64,000 bases of DNA from Brevibacillus reuszeri (GCF_001187725.1 NZ_LGIQ01000011.1:594017-658016); one strand, 5' to 3'; positions 28,149 through 37,953 are shown, counted from the first letter of the stretch. Notes: generated from the letters alone by a model not told the origin. A program made the numbers and translations.

Positions 28149-28175
28149 ACAATAAAGTTTTATAGATGCCGATAT
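28149..28175 (+). promoter_or_regulatory. SigD-like (motility) promoter of the chemoreceptor gene
   Basis: GCCGATAT at 28168-28175 is a perfect SigD -10. At the standard spacing the -35 reads ACAA rather than TAAA; a TAAA is present four bases closer. A chemoreceptor gene follows, which fits SigD control. Confidence 0.6.
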
Positions 28176-28219
28176 AGGGAATAGTTACTCATCTACTTAC
28201 AATCAAAAGGAGCTATTGT

Positions 28220-30277
28220 ATGTTTCGGTTTAAAAGCTTACGCGCACGTACACTTACTATCACATTGCCCGTCATTATTATTACGCTGCTTCTTGTCATG
28301 AGTATTGCCTTTTTATTTTCGGTGGCCCTGTTGAACAAGGAAATAAGTGACAAAATGAACTTCCAGCTAGACTTGCTCAGCGACAACGTAGAAAGCCAGC
28401 TTGAGGAACATAGCAAAGTAACGGAGAGCATGGCACGTTTTATCGAAATGGCACCTATTACTTATTCGCTGGATCAGCTCGATTCCCTGCTTACCAAAAC
28501 GGTGCTGATTAACGAGACATCCGTGGGTATGGGTATTTTCATGAAGCCATACGCATTCGACCCGAACAAGCAATACGTCGCCACCTATGGAGCAAAAGAA
28601 GACGGCAAGGTACACATCACTTATGATTACAGTACCGAAGCCTACAACTACCCGAGTCAGGATTGGTACAAGGTCGGGATCGAAACCAAAAACAAGACGG
28701 ATTATTCGGAGCCGTATTATGACGATGTGTCAAAGACTTCGATGATGACAGTAGTCGCTCCGTTTTACACGGCGGATAAAAAGCTGCTAGGTGTCGCTAC
28801 GGACGATATTACCCTCGAAGATATTCAAAAAACGGTTTCGGCAACAAAGGTTGGCGAAACCGGCTGGGCGTTTTTGCTCGATAAGTCCGGTCAGTACTTG
28901 TCACATCCTGAGACGGAAAAGCTCATGCACAAAACGATTCAAACGGAGGAAAACACATCATTTGCTGATGCTGGTGTCGCCATGCTTGCTGCGGAAGACG
29001 AAGGAATGAAGACCTTCACAGCAGACAACGGTGTAAACCGCATCTATTTTCAAAAAATACCGCAAACCAGTTGGACAATCGCCCTCGTCATGCCAGAGGA
29101 TGAGTTCAATGCACCGCTCAGCGCCCTATTTTACCAGCTCTGTGCTGTGAGCCTGTTTGGACTGTTGATTTTGGTCGCTGTTATCTACTTCTTCAGTAAA
29201 TATTTGACCAAGCAAATTGATCGCGCGAATCAGCTATCTCATGCCCTCTCCAATGGAGATTTCACTGCCTCCATGGATATTAAAACGGTAGATGAGATGG
29301 GGGTGATGGCAAATCGCTTCAACGCCATGACGACTACGCTCCGTGAAACGCTGGGCCAAGTCAGCTACAGCGCACAGCAGGTAGCAGCAACTTCTGAGCA
29401 GCTGATGGCCAGTGCAGAACAGACCAGCAGAGCTACTGAACAAATCGCGCAATCCGTCCAGGAAATTGCCTTTGGAACCGAACAACAGGTGGAAGCAACG
29501 AATCAAGGCAGTGATGTCATCACAGAAATCGCACAGCACATTTCCGTCATGGAAAAGGGCATCGAGGAAGTCAGCAGCTCAACCGCTGAAACGAACCGCC
29601 AAGCCACCGAAGGAAATCTGATGGCTGTAAAAACCGTTGAGCACATGAATGTCATCCACTCACAAATGAACCAAACAGCAGGCATCGTAAATGCATTAGG
29701 ACGCCGTTCTGAGGAAATTGGGCAAATGATCTCACTGATTACGACCATCGCTGCCCAAACCAATCTTTTGGCTTTGAATGCCGCTATCGAGGCAGCCCGA
29801 GCCGGAGAACAAGGACGCGGGTTTGCTGTCGTAGCTGATGAGGTTCGCAAGCTCGCGGAGCAGTCCAGCTCTGCTGCTGAACAAGTTAGCACGATTGTTG
29901 CCGATATTCAGCGTGATACCGAGTCGGCGATAAACGCGATGACGCATGGCTCGACGATTCTTGGCGAAGGAATGACACTCGTGCAGTCTACCGGCACGGC
30001 GTTTGAACAAATTACAGGCTCCGCTGCCCAATTGTTCACTCGCACCGAAGAAGTGTCCGATGAAATGCGCCAAATCAGTCAGCAAATGCAGAATATCGTC
30101 TCTGCCATCCGCAACATTTCGCAGGTAGCCGAGCAATCTGCAGGCAATTCGCAAACAGTTGCCGCCGCAGCAGAAGAACAAAATGCGTCCATGCAGGAAA
30201 TTTCCGCAGCTGCGACCATGCTGGCCAAGATGGCAGAAGAGATGAACGATGCCATCCGTACCTTTAAGCTAAGCTAG
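28220..30277 (+). CDS. Methyl-accepting chemotaxis protein
   Basis: 685 residues, ATG after GGAG. A first transmembrane helix (about 15-37) is followed by a large extracellular dCache-type sensor with [17 protein letters not shown], a second helix near 310-330, HAMP, and a long cytoplasmic coiled coil. The hairpin tip carries the universal signalling motif around [20 protein letters not shown]. It transmits ligand binding to CheA. No CheR-binding pentapeptide is evident. The ligand is unknown. Monocistronic, between a SigD-like promoter and a strong terminator. Confidence 0.95.
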   Translation: MFRFKSLRARTLTITLPVIIITLLLVMSIAFLFSVALLNKEISDKMNFQLDLLSDNVESQLEEHSKVTESMARFIEMAPITYSLDQLDSLLTKTVLINETSVGMGIFMKPYAFDPNKQYVATYGAKEDGKVHITYDYSTEAYNYPSQDWYKVGIETKNKTDYSEPYYDDVSKTSMMTVVAPFYTADKKLLGVATDDITLEDIQKTVSATKVGETGWAFLLDKSGQYLSHPETEKLMHKTIQTEENTSFADAGVAMLAAEDEGMKTFTADNGVNRIYFQKIPQTSWTIALVMPEDEFNAPLSALFYQLCAVSLFGLLILVAVIYFFSKYLTKQIDRANQLSHALSNGDFTASMDIKTVDEMGVMANRFNAMTTTLRETLGQVSYSAQQVAATSEQLMASAEQTSRATEQIAQSVQEIAFGTEQQVEATNQGSDVITEIAQHISVMEKGIEEVSSSTAETNRQATEGNLMAVKTVEHMNVIHSQMNQTAGIVNALGRRSEEIGQMISLITTIAAQTNLLALNAAIEAARAGEQGRGFAVVADEVRKLAEQSSSAAEQVSTIVADIQRDTESAINAMTHGSTILGEGMTLVQSTGTAFEQITGSAAQLFTRTEEVSDEMRQISQQMQNIVSAIRNISQVAEQSAGNSQTVAAAAEEQNASMQEISAAATMLAKMAEEMNDAIRTFKLS

Positions 30278-30308
30278 AATTTCTACACGCAAGCTCACAA
30301 GTTAAAAA

Positions 30309-30345
30309 GGGTTGTCCGTCCACGAAACGGGCAACCCTTTCTTTG
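30309..30345 (+). terminator. Terminator of the chemoreceptor gene
   Basis: GGGTTG(T)CCGT...ACGGGCAACCC hairpin followed by a T-rich stretch. Confidence 0.8.
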
Positions 30346-30353
30346 TTTTCTTA

Positions 30354-30505
30354 TCCTTTTAATCCAACCATTTTTGCGGCTGTGACCACAAACATTTTCA
30401 CTCCAACTTCAAGAGAGGCTTCGTCAATCGTAAATTTCGGATGATGGTGCGGGTACACAATGCCCAATGCCTGATTCCCTGCCCCAATATTGAAATATTT
30501 CCCCA
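30354..30505 (-). pseudogene. Remnant of an M20 amidohydrolase (C-terminus only)
   Basis: The - strand frame ending at 30354 carries the unmistakable M20 C-terminus: YFNIGAGNQALGIVYPHHHP then IDEASLEVGVKMFVVTAAKM. Upstream of about residue 45 the frame turns into unrelated sequence shared with a + strand remnant. Only about 50 residues of a ~390-residue enzyme remain, so this is a truncated gene. The join to the next remnant is the likely deletion point. Confidence 0.75.
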
Positions 30506-30624
30506 GCGCTGGCGCGGTCTTCGTCGGTATTTTTATTTTTGCGATTGTCGGAAAGGTGACGGATTCAGTCGTCCGCCTGCTCGAGGGCCGTTTGTTAAAA
30601 TGGCAGGACAGCTTCAAGGGATAA
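30505..30624 (+). pseudogene. Remnant of an SsuC/TauC-type ABC permease (C-terminus only)
   Basis: Read on the + strand, the last ~38 codons before TAA 30622-30624 give GIFIFAIVGKVTDSVVRLLE then GRLLKWQDSFKG, the typical C-terminal end of sulfonate/nitrate/taurine-type permeases. The rest of the gene is absent, and the fragment meets the amidohydrolase remnant tail to tail. Both lost their N-terminal parts, consistent with one deletion. Confidence 0.7.
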
Positions 30625-30643
30625 ATTCCCATTCTGTATATAA

Positions 30644-30674
30644 AAAAAGCCGTGGCTGCATCGCCCGGCTTTTT
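30644..30674 (-). terminator. gcvH terminator (may act on both strands)
   Basis: AAAAAGCCG...CGGCTTTTT, with a T-run on either strand, immediately after the gcvH stop. Confidence 0.7.
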
Positions 30675-30684
30675 GCTTTGTTTC

Positions 30685-31065
30685 CTATTCTTTTACCATC
30701 GCTTCGTATTTGTCTGCATCCATCAGCTTGTCCAGCTCAGCTGCGTCGGACAATTCCACGACGATCATCCATGCTTGCTCGTAAGGCGAGGAGTTTACCA
30801 GCTCTGGAGCATCCTCCAGGTTGCCGTTCACTTCCACTACTGTGCCACTTACTGGAGCATACAGCTCAGAAACGGTTTTAACCGATTCAACGCTACCAAA
30901 TGGCTCATCCGCCTGAATGGTTGCCCCTACTTCTGGCAACTCAACAAACACGATGTCACCCAGCTCTGATTGAGCAAAAGCAGTGATTCCGATGTAAGCC
31001 TTGTTTCCTTCTACACGTACCCACTCATGCTCTTCACTATAACGTAGGTTCTTTGGGAATTCCAT
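30685..31065 (-). CDS. gcvH: Glycine cleavage system H protein
   Basis: 126 residues, the usual size. The lipoylated lysine lies in [15 protein letters not shown], and the N-terminal [13 protein letters not shown] is diagnostic. H protein shuttles the aminomethyl group between P, T and L proteins and in Bacillales also hands on lipoate. ATG 31065 with a GGAGGAAA ribosome site. The other gcv genes are not in this window. Confidence 0.96.
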   Translation of the reverse strand: MEFPKNLRYSEEHEWVRVEGNKAYIGITAFAQSELGDIVFVELPEVGATIQADEPFGSVESVKTVSELYAPVSGTVVEVNGNLEDAPELVNSSPYEQAWMIVVELSDAAELDKLMDADKYEAMVKE

Positions 31066-31124
31066 CGTTTACATTTCCTCCTATCAGGTACAATCCATTA
31101 CACATACATAATTAGACGAACATT

Positions 31125-31577
31125 CTAGGATTCCTCTTCGATCCCCAAAATTCTAAACAGACGTTTTTTCACGAGGTTAAGACCCTTTTCACCTGCCTGG
31201 AAATGGCGCAGCTGAAGGTTCTCATCAAAGAGGTAGAAGGCAGGGACGTATTCGTTCTGAAAAGCATCCACTGTCTTCATATCATTATCAATAGCAATCG
31301 GGTGTGTCAGGTTGTGTTCGACAATCGTTTGCTTGATGGTCTCGATGTCCGTATCTTTTTCAGAACGAGGCATGTGAATACCGATTACTTTTAATCCATT
31401 TGCTGCATATTTGTCGCGCCATTCATTGATGCTTGGCATGGACTCTTTGCACATGTAGCAGCTTACTGACCAGAAGTGAACCAAAACCGGGCTACCAGCC
31501 AAATCTGCTTTAGTCACCTGTCCATTCACCCATTCAGTAATCCCAGGGAAATCAGGCAATTCTTCGCGCAAACGCAT
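31125..31577 (-). CDS. ykuV: Thiol-disulfide oxidoreductase, YkuV-like
   Basis: 150 residues, thioredoxin fold, with active site CYMC in SVSCYMCKESMP, cis-Pro in EYVPAFYLFD and no signal peptide. Length and sequence closely follow Bacillus YkuV, a cytosolic thiol reductase. Its neighbour upstream is the YkuU-like peroxiredoxin, the same pairing as in Bacillus, and it may recycle that enzyme. A terminator between the two suggests partly separate expression. Confidence 0.88.
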   Translation of the reverse strand: MRLREELPDFPGITEWVNGQVTKADLAGSPVLVHFWSVSCYMCKESMPSINEWRDKYAANGLKVIGIHMPRSEKDTDIETIKQTIVEHNLTHPIAIDNDMKTVDAFQNEYVPAFYLFDENLQLRHFQAGEKGLNLVKKRLFRILGIEEES

Positions 31578-31634
31578 GGATAGGTCAACCCCTTTTTTAT
31601 TATCAGCGTTTTTATATTCTTACATGTTAAAAAA

Positions 31635-31662
31635 AGGGTCTAACAGCAAAATGTTAGACCCT
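31635..31662 (-). terminator. ykuU terminator
   Basis: An 11-bp stem AGGGTCTAACA/TGTTAGACCCT with a 6-nt loop, followed by T-run on the - strand. Confidence 0.85.
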
Positions 31663-31689
31663 TCTATTTCCTTGCGAAAGTGCAAGTAA

Positions 31690-32238
31690 TTACTTAGCAG
31701 ACAGTTGAGCTTGTCCTGGGCGCCAGTTAGCTGGGCACAGTCCGCCGGATTGCAGAGCTTGCAATACGCGCAGAGTCTCGTCTGTAGAACGACCTACGTT
31801 CAGGTCAGTAACTACTTGATATTTCAGAACGCCTTCTGGATCGATGATGAACAGACCGCGGTAAGCTTGTCCGCCTTCTTCATCCAGTACGCCGTAGTCA
31901 CGAGCAGTTGTTTTCAGGAAGTCAGCAGCGAGTGGGTAGTTCAAGCCACCCAAACCGTTTTGGTCGCGAGGAGTGTTGATCCAAGCGCGGTGGGAGTGAA
32001 CGGAGTCAGTAGATACACCCAGTACTTCTGCATCCAGATCAGCGAAGTCTTCGATTGCATCGCTCAAAGCGATGATTTCAGTTGGGCAAACGAAAGTAAA
32101 GTCCAGTGGATAGAAGAACAGTACCAACCATTTGCCACGGTAGTCGGACAGGGATACCTTTCCGAATTCTTTACCGTTACCCAGTGCTGTTTCCATTGTG
32201 AAATCTGGAGCTGGAAGTCCGATTAGACGTTGTGCCAT
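31690..32238 (-). CDS. ykuU: 2-Cys peroxiredoxin, YkuU-like
   Basis: 182 residues from ATG 32238 (GGAGG upstream; the longer frame to 32283 is leader). Peroxidatic Cys in DFTFVCPTE, catalytic Arg in [12 protein letters not shown] and resolving Cys in GGLCPANW. It reduces hydrogen peroxide and organic peroxides. The pairing with YkuV downstream suggests that protein as reductant. Confidence 0.92.
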   Translation of the reverse strand: MAQRLIGLPAPDFTMETALGNGKEFGKVSLSDYRGKWLVLFFYPLDFTFVCPTEIIALSDAIEDFADLDAEVLGVSTDSVHSHRAWINTPRDQNGLGGLNYPLAADFLKTTARDYGVLDEEGGQAYRGLFIIDPEGVLKYQVVTDLNVGRSTDETLRVLQALQSGGLCPANWRPGQAQLSAK

Positions 32239-32281
32239 TATGTAAAACCTCCTTAGGAATGTGTTCTTGCCTACATGTCCC

Positions 32282-32311
32282 ATGATATCAAAGTATTCAC
32301 TTTATAGTCAA
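32282..32311 (-). promoter_or_regulatory. ykuU promoter
   Basis: TTGACT (32311-32306), 18 bases, TATCAT (32287-32282) on the - strand, about 45 bases before the ykuU start. Confidence 0.65.
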
Positions 32312-32421
32312 TACAATGTAGGAATCATTTCAACCTGTAATTGTTTTTCAATTAGCGAGGAAATTAGCTTTTTAGATGGCCCTTTTCACCCAAAAAATAG
32401 ATTAACCGATTTGCAGGCAAG

Positions 32422-33612
32422 CTATTCTACTCTTTGCAAAAGAATGCCCGAATCGGCAATCGCTGCCGCTGCTTGTTTCAGTATTTCCGGAGTTTGAACC
32501 AGAGCGATCCGCACATATCCCTCTCCTTCTTCTCCGAAGGCACTGCCAGGAATTACGACGACACCCGCTTGCTCCAAAAGTGCAAAGGCAAACTCGCGCG
32601 AGGTCCAGCCCTGCGGCACCTGTGCCCAGACAAACATCGTTGCCTTTGGCGGTGGAATCACCCATCCGGCATCAGCCAATGCTGACAAGAGCACATCGCG
32701 CCGTTCCTGATAGATCGGGCCTACTGCATTTTGTCCAGCTGCTTCACGGTCTTGCTTCAAGGCGGCAATCGCCATTTGCTGGACTGGCAAGAAAACTCCA
32801 TAGTCCACGTTTGATTTTACTACTGCCAGCGGCTTAATAATCTCGGCATTTCCCACTACATATGCAATCCGACAGCCAGCCATGTTGAAGCTTTTAGAGA
32901 AGGAATTAAACTCAATTCCAACATCCTTGGCACCAGGTGCTTGCAAAAAGCTCGGTGGCTTGTAGCCGTCAAAAGCCATTTCGGAGTATGCCAAATCGTG
33001 GACAACAATAATGTCATGCCGCTTGGCAAATGCCACGACCTTTTCAAAAAAGGATACAGTCGCAACTGCCGAAACCGGATTATTTGGGTAGTTGAGAATC
33101 ATAAATTTTGCCTGTTTGGCTACGTTTTCTGGAATCTGTTCCAGATCAGGCAAAAAATCATTTTCCGCCCGCAGCGGCATCCGGTACGGAACCGCTCCTG
33201 CCAGATGGACGCTTCCCTCGTAAATCGGATAGCCCGGATCAGGAACGAGCACCACATCGCCCGGGTCTGTCCAGGCCAGAGCGAAGTGAGCCAGACCATC
33301 CTGTGAGCCCATCAAGGAATGCACCTCGCTATTTGGCTCCAGCTCCACCCCAAAGCGATACTGATACCACTCCGCTACCTCTGCGCGGAAATCAGCCGTT
33401 CCCTCACTGAGCGCATAGCCGAACGCTCCCGGACGAGCGACAGCCTCCGCCAGCGTATCCAAAAGGCTTTGCTCGGGTGGCTGATCGGGACTTCCGATAC
33501 TTAAATCATAGACGGTACGCTTCTTTGCCACTTCACGTTTATGGGCTGCCATCTCCGAAAAAATGGCGGCTGACAACTTTTCCAGTCGCTTGGAAGGCTG
33601 GCGGCTCATCAT
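32422..33612 (-). CDS. PLP aminotransferase, class I/II (DapL/AlaT-like)
   Basis: 396 residues, two adjacent ATGs (33612, 33609) after GGGAGGC. PLP lysine in FNSFSKSFNMAGCR; other marks are LNYPNNPVSAV and VHDLAYSEMAF. The family includes LL-diaminopimelate, aspartate and branched-chain-type aminotransferases, so substrate is uncertain. It starts on the stop of the Spx/ArsC-like gene (TAATG) and is co-transcribed with it. Confidence 0.85.
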   Translation of the reverse strand: MMSRQPSKRLEKLSAAIFSEMAAHKREVAKKRTVYDLSIGSPDQPPEQSLLDTLAEAVARPGAFGYALSEGTADFRAEVAEWYQYRFGVELEPNSEVHSLMGSQDGLAHFALAWTDPGDVVLVPDPGYPIYEGSVHLAGAVPYRMPLRAENDFLPDLEQIPENVAKQAKFMILNYPNNPVSAVATVSFFEKVVAFAKRHDIIVVHDLAYSEMAFDGYKPPSFLQAPGAKDVGIEFNSFSKSFNMAGCRIAYVVGNAEIIKPLAVVKSNVDYGVFLPVQQMAIAALKQDREAAGQNAVGPIYQERRDVLLSALADAGWVIPPPKATMFVWAQVPQGWTSREFAFALLEQAGVVVIPGSAFGEEGEGYVRIALVQTPEILKQAAAAIADSGILLQRVE

Positions 33613-33974
33613 TATTTGCCTCCCCAGGCTTTTTCCAGCTCCTCTGGCTTGAAGCCGAGGGTAACGGTTTGATCACTTGCCAGTAGCGGACGCTTGATCA
33701 ACTTGCCATTAGACGACAGCAGCTCCAGCATTTCATCCTCGGTCATGGCCTGTAGCTTGTCCTTTAACCCGAGCTCTTTGTACTGCACACCGCTCACATT
33801 AAAAAACTTGCGCAAATCCAATCCGCTCGTTTTCCAGATCGTGCGCAGCTCTTCTTTGGTCGGCGGGGCATCGACAATCGGAATTTCTTCAAAGCTGACA
33901 TTTTGCTCCGTCAGCCATTTTTTTGCTTTGCGGCAAGTATCGCATTTGTTGTATACATAGGCTTTCATGGTCAT
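33612..33974 (-). CDS. ArsC/Spx-family protein (YusI-like)
   Basis: 120 residues, with CxxC active-site motif NKCDTCRKAKKW and the family motifs FNVSGVQYKELGLKDK and LIKRPLL. Closest in feel to Bacillus YusI; Spx itself lacks these exact features. It could be an arsenate-reductase-like thiol protein or a regulator. Either ATG 33974 or 33968 may start it. Confidence 0.82.
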   Translation of the reverse strand: MTMKAYVYNKCDTCRKAKKWLTEQNVSFEEIPIVDAPPTKEELRTIWKTSGLDLRKFFNVSGVQYKELGLKDKLQAMTEDEMLELLSSNGKLIKRPLLASDQTVTLGFKPEELEKAWGGK

Positions 33975-34037
33975 GGTTTCATTCCTCGCTTTTCATTCAC
34001 GTCATGGTACTTACTCTCCATTGTAAGAGAAGACAAA

Positions 34038-34931
34038 CTACTCGACAACGAAAACGGTTTTGCGGAAGGTTGCGTCGCCAGCACCTTTCACTGGCACTTC
34101 TATGAGGACATAATCATTGATTACGGCAGGGTCTGCTCCGTCTCCGTACGAAAGCGCCTGATAATCAACGTACAATTCTTCTCCCCAGACACGTACGCTT
34201 TCCAGTTCTATCGAGTCGCTTTCGCTACTCGATGATTTGATCAAGACATACGTTTTCCCGTCTTTTCTCATCCATTCATTTTTCCATTCTGGCGTTTCCA
34301 ACAAGTCTTTTGCCCATGCTTGTACTTCTTCGTCAGCGTCATCCAGTTTCAAAAGGTGATAAAGCTCAGTCTCATTTGGTTTTTCGATGCCGGACAGCGT
34401 GTTGGAGCCCTCTACGGTCCAGATTTGATCATGGGTGGACCTTTTTTTCATACTGATCTCGTACAGGCTGTTATCGGTTGTGACAACAAGCAAGCGGCGA
34501 GGATTGAGAGTGGAACCTATTGTCTGAAAGCTGTCTATGTCTTTTTGTAGCTCCTGCTCGGCAAATCGCCTAAGCACCTGCTTATAGTCCCGGTTCTGTG
34601 AATCCTGCTGTAATACTGTCAATTGTTCTTCGCTGTATGTATAGCCTGTTCCCTTGTCATCTGTCCATTCGAATGCCCTCGCAATCCCATCCCTGTCTGC
34701 ATCCAGCTTGGGCTTGTTGATCTGCTCATTGACTGGGGTAGCTACAATTACGGGTGTCTCCCTCTGTTTCGCAGATTCTTCGACTACTGCGAGCATCTTG
34801 TGAAGCTGCAAAACCTTCTGTTGCAGCTTGGCTACTTCCCCCTCTTTTTGAAGCGTTCCTATATAAAAACCCGCGCCCGCCAAGGACACAAATAACATGG
34901 CTACGATAACAGAGAGTCCCCAAATTCGCAC
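34038..34931 (-). CDS. Membrane-anchored hypothetical protein, 297 aa
   Basis: GTG start at 34931 after AGGGAGAGGG. An N-terminal membrane anchor (about residues 5-25) is followed by a coiled-coil-like region (EVAKLQQKVLQLHKMLAVVE) and an extracellular portion of two parts. No family recognised. Probably exposed outside the membrane. The gene stands alone. Confidence 0.6.
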   Translation of the reverse strand: MRIWGLSVIVAMLFVSLAGAGFYIGTLQKEGEVAKLQQKVLQLHKMLAVVEESAKQRETPVIVATPVNEQINKPKLDADRDGIARAFEWTDDKGTGYTYSEEQLTVLQQDSQNRDYKQVLRRFAEQELQKDIDSFQTIGSTLNPRRLLVVTTDNSLYEISMKKRSTHDQIWTVEGSNTLSGIEKPNETELYHLLKLDDADEEVQAWAKDLLETPEWKNEWMRKDGKTYVLIKSSSSESDSIELESVRVWGEELYVDYQALSYGDGADPAVINDYVLIEVPVKGAGDATFRKTVFVVE

Positions 34932-35005
34932 GTATCCCTCTCCCTTTCATTTCATATAGGACATGGAGCCAATGCACTAGATAGTTCCATACGTAAAGCT
35001 GCTTC

Positions 35006-35401
35006 CTATGCCAATTGTTCCGCAATCTCCCAGGCATGTCCTGCCGGATCGGTGAATGAAGCCGTTCGCACTCCCCACGGCCTATCAATTGGACCATTAA
35101 GTAGGGCAACCCCGCGGCTTTTCAATTCATCACAGACCGCATCTACGTTATCGACCCGAATCGTAAGCAGGAAACGAGATCCGGATTCACTCGCTGCGAC
35201 TGTTCCTGGTTTCATTAATTCGTGTGACTCGGAAATATCCAAGAGGTTCACACTCATATTCCCGAAAGGAAACACAGCCGATACCTCGTCTTCATATACG
35301 GCTTGAAATCCGAATACTTCCTGATAAAACATCTTCACCTTCTGAAAATCCTCAACAAACAATGTAATGACATCCACATTCATAGATCCTAAACTCTTCA
35401 T
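35006..35401 (-). CDS. VOC-family (glyoxalase-like) protein
   Basis: 131 residues with the paired VOC modules: VDVITLFVEDFQKVKMFYQE, and a C-terminal TDPAGHAWEIAEQ with a metal-type Glu. The usual first His is replaced by Thr (DVITLF), which suggests a binding rather than classic metal-enzyme role. Just upstream lies a DinB-type gene. Confidence 0.78.
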   Translation of the reverse strand: MKSLGSMNVDVITLFVEDFQKVKMFYQEVFGFQAVYEDEVSAVFPFGNMSVNLLDISESHELMKPGTVAASESGSRFLLTIRVDNVDAVCDELKSRGVALLNGPIDRPWGVRTASFTDPAGHAWEIAEQLA

Positions 35402-35424
35402 GTGTACACCTCTCTTTGAAAAGG

Positions 35425-35916
35425 TTATTCATTTTTCAACATTTGTTCCAGTTCGGCCTTCTGGTGAATGTGATGGCGAAAATGCATTCCGGCCAAATCG
35501 AACCACTCTTGCGCATTTAGCCAACCAAAACCGTCATGTATCTCTTTGTATAGCGGATTTATGGAGCCGATTTTTTTGTCCCATTCAGACATTCTTTCAA
35601 GCACCTGATTCAATCCACACATAAGATCAGCTATATTCTCCGGGTTATTGGGCATCCCGGGTCCTTTCATTTTAATGGGAGGGAATGAACGAGATTCAAA
35701 CCATTCTTCTCCCACTTCCGTCTTTCCCTGCCTTATCGCTTTGTTTGCAGATGCGCATTTTTCCACCTGGTCTAGATAATAATGCGTTTCTTCAATTAAG
35801 TGATCGTACATTTGCCCAAGAGACCACACTCCCGGCTTTGATATAAATCGTAATTGTTCCAAAGAATAGCCCGAAAGCTCTTTTTTATAGAATTCGATTA
35901 TTTGGACATGGCTCAA
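35425..35916 (-). CDS. DinB-family protein
   Basis: 163 residues, four-helix bundle type. The likely metal histidines are in YDHLIEETHYY and HFRHHIHQK, and WSLGQMYDHL is a family hallmark. DinB proteins are often thiol-dependent S-transferase-like enzymes induced by stress; the actual reaction is unknown. 24 bases before the VOC gene, so probably co-transcribed. Confidence 0.82.
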   Translation of the reverse strand: MSHVQIIEFYKKELSGYSLEQLRFISKPGVWSLGQMYDHLIEETHYYLDQVEKCASANKAIRQGKTEVGEEWFESRSFPPIKMKGPGMPNNPENIADLMCGLNQVLERMSEWDKKIGSINPLYKEIHDGFGWLNAQEWFDLAGMHFRHHIHQKAELEQMLKNE

Positions 35917-36028
35917 TCCGCATCACCGCTTCATTTGAAATGGGTGGCATTCATTCGATCATGCCAGCTATGAAAATGATTTTTTCTGTTGGTCGATTTT
36001 CATACCCTTCCTTATTTCCCAATAAAAA

Positions 36029-36060
36029 ACGACAGCCGTATCCTACTCTCTGGCTGTCGT
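36029..36060 (-). terminator. Terminator of the small gene at 36072
   Basis: ACGACAGCC...GGCTGTCGT stem followed by TTTTTTATT on the - strand. Confidence 0.8.
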
Positions 36061-36071
36061 TTACTTATGCT

Positions 36072-36239
36072 TTACTTTTGTTTTATGGAGTTGTTTGGTA
36101 CAGCCTCTGCACCAGGATTGACCTGCCATATTTGACTGAGCGGTGAGAAGGGGACACCTAGTTCGTCTCCCTCTTTGGCGTGTACGGCTTCCGCCAATGT
36201 TCCTTTTAATGGCTCCGTGTATTCGAGCTTCTCATCCAT
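36072..36239 (-). CDS. Small acidic protein, 55 aa
   Basis: MDEKLEYTEPLKGTLAEAVH from ATG 36239 with GAAGGAGGAAG upstream. Acidic, soluble, no cysteine, family unknown. A good terminator follows, so it is likely expressed as its own small transcript. Confidence 0.5.
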   Translation of the reverse strand: MDEKLEYTEPLKGTLAEAVHAKEGDELGVPFSPLSQIWQVNPGAEAVPNNSIKQK

Positions 36240-36295
36240 GTCAGCTTCCTCCTTCACTTGTATGTGATGCTAAGTGTGAAGGATTTCGTGCTACT

Positions 36296-37108
36296 TTATA
36301 CAGAATGAGTCGCTTTGACCTCGACTTGATAGCCTGCGTGCTTTCTCGTCTGGAAAACGCCATTTTCAAAGATTAAGTACTGCGCTTTGACTCCGATCAA
36401 TCGCCCACCCAGCTGTTCTTCCTTGTCGAGCGATTTTGAATTAATTTTATCCAATGACTCCAGAATCGGATACGTAATATCTACCCATTCGTCTTCACGG
36501 TATTGGAAAGCTTTAAACTCTTCCGGGAAGTGAGTGTACACTTCGTCGCGCATTGCAATCAGGTCGATTTCTTTTACGTCTCCCTTGAGCATTTTGCGCC
36601 AGTTGGTTTTATCCGGCAAGAACTGGCTCAGATGGAATTCCAGCTCTCCTGCCATGCGACGGGTCGGAACCTCCGCAATCGGGATTGCGCGAATCGCTCC
36701 CTGGTCCACCCATCGTTTCAATTGATTATGCTTGCGGGTCAATCCAACCTTCATATCACTGGAAACTGCCAGATAAACATAGTGGGGGATCATGCAATAC
36801 GTCTCGCCAAAGCTCTCGTCCCGGCAAGTCCCCAAGTCAAAATGACATTCGTGCGGCTTGACGATGCACAAATCATTTTCCGGCAGCTTCGTAAAACAGG
36901 GGTAACAGTACCCGCTGTTAAATGTTTTATTCGTTTTGCGGCCACAGGCGATGCAGTTCTTTCCGCCCAAATAGGAAATGCTTAGTTCACTGCCCAGCCA
37001 CTCATTTAGCGGCATGCGCTCCTCACCGATCTGCAAGTAATAGTCGACCGGCTTGTCCTTCCCGTGATACTCGTGAGTGAGTCCATGTAAAATACCGCGG
37101 AGTTCCAC
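36296..37108 (-). CDS. DUF2797-family protein
   Basis: 270 residues. A four-cysteine cluster CIACGRK ... YCYPCF, plus further Cys/His (HECHFDLGTCRD), could hold metal. The core around YVYLAVSSDMKVGLTRKHNQ has the length and motifs of the DUF2797 family, whose function is not established. No operon partners are visible. Confidence 0.78.
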   Translation of the reverse strand: MELRGILHGLTHEYHGKDKPVDYYLQIGEERMPLNEWLGSELSISYLGGKNCIACGRKTNKTFNSGYCYPCFTKLPENDLCIVKPHECHFDLGTCRDESFGETYCMIPHYVYLAVSSDMKVGLTRKHNQLKRWVDQGAIRAIPIAEVPTRRMAGELEFHLSQFLPDKTNWRKMLKGDVKEIDLIAMRDEVYTHFPEEFKAFQYREDEWVDITYPILESLDKINSKSLDKEEQLGGRLIGVKAQYLIFENGVFQTRKHAGYQVEVKATHSV

Positions 37109-37251
37109 TTAAATTCTCTCCTCTCCTATGTACGGTCCCTTCATTTTATCATATCAATCTCCATCACTGGCCCCTGTTTTCTTTTGGCAGCATGTTTTCC
37201 CTACCCGGGGGTGACCCTATAGCTATACCTAGATGGAAGGAGGCGATCGTT

Positions 37252-37953
37252 ATGCGTCGCGGCGTCCTCTGCGCCTTACTCATCGCCTGCCTTCTTGGCT
37301 GTGCTATTTTACCTGCTGGAGCCAGTTCTCTTCTTCCGACCTATGAGCCGATCCACCGCATTGATTCGAAAAAGAAAGTAGTCGCACTCACGTTTGATGA
37401 CGGACCAGATGCCTTTTACACCCCCAAAATTTTAGAGGTGCTTCATCGAAATAAGGTACAAGCTACTTTTTTTGTACTCGGATCACAAGTGGACAAGCAT
37501 CCCAAGGTGATGCAGTGGATTTACAAAGCGGGTCATGAAATCGGAAATCACGGCTACTATCATCATGACCTGAACAAGCTCACGGAGCACGAGGTATACG
37601 AGGACATCAAGCTCGGGGAACGCTCGATTCTCAAAACGACTGGCATTCTAGCACAGTACTATCGTCCCCCTGGCGGTGTGATGACCCATGATGTAATGAA
37701 TGCTGTTCAATCCAGCGGGTATGATGTAATTCACTGGTCGATTGATCCACGGGACTGGTCACTGGCCCGTACAGCATCTGTCATCGCCAAAAGCGTGAAA
37801 AGCACAGTTTCACCAGGCGACATCATCTTATTCCATGACGGTGGGCTCAATCAGCGGCAAACAGTAGTCGCCCTACAGGAGCTGATTACGGATTTACGTT
37901 CCCAGGGCTATCGCTTTGTTACGGTAAGTCAGCTGCTGGATTCTGCCAAGTAG
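37252..37953 (+). CDS. Polysaccharide deacetylase (NodB domain), exported
   Basis: 233 residues from ATG 37252 (GGAAGGAGG upstream; the frame opens at 37192). A signal peptide or lipobox-like N-terminus (LLIACLLGCAIL) is followed by NodB motifs: TFDDGPD, GNHGYYHHDL, RPPGG, DPRDW and LFHDGG. Such enzymes remove acetyl groups from peptidoglycan or chitin-like sugars. Likely outside the membrane. Spore or cell-wall role unknown. Confidence 0.88.
   Translation: MRRGVLCALLIACLLGCAILPAGASSLLPTYEPIHRIDSKKKVVALTFDDGPDAFYTPKILEVLHRNKVQATFFVLGSQVDKHPKVMQWIYKAGHEIGNHGYYHHDLNKLTEHEVYEDIKLGERSILKTTGILAQYYRPPGGVMTHDVMNAVQSSGYDVIHWSIDPRDWSLARTASVIAKSVKSTVSPGDIILFHDGGLNQRQTVVALQELITDLRSQGYRFVTVSQLLDSAK

Noticed and set aside
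30351-30632. 93-codon - strand frame treated as a gene
   Set aside because: Only its C-terminal half is protein-like (M20 remnant); its N-terminal half is the reverse of a permease remnant.
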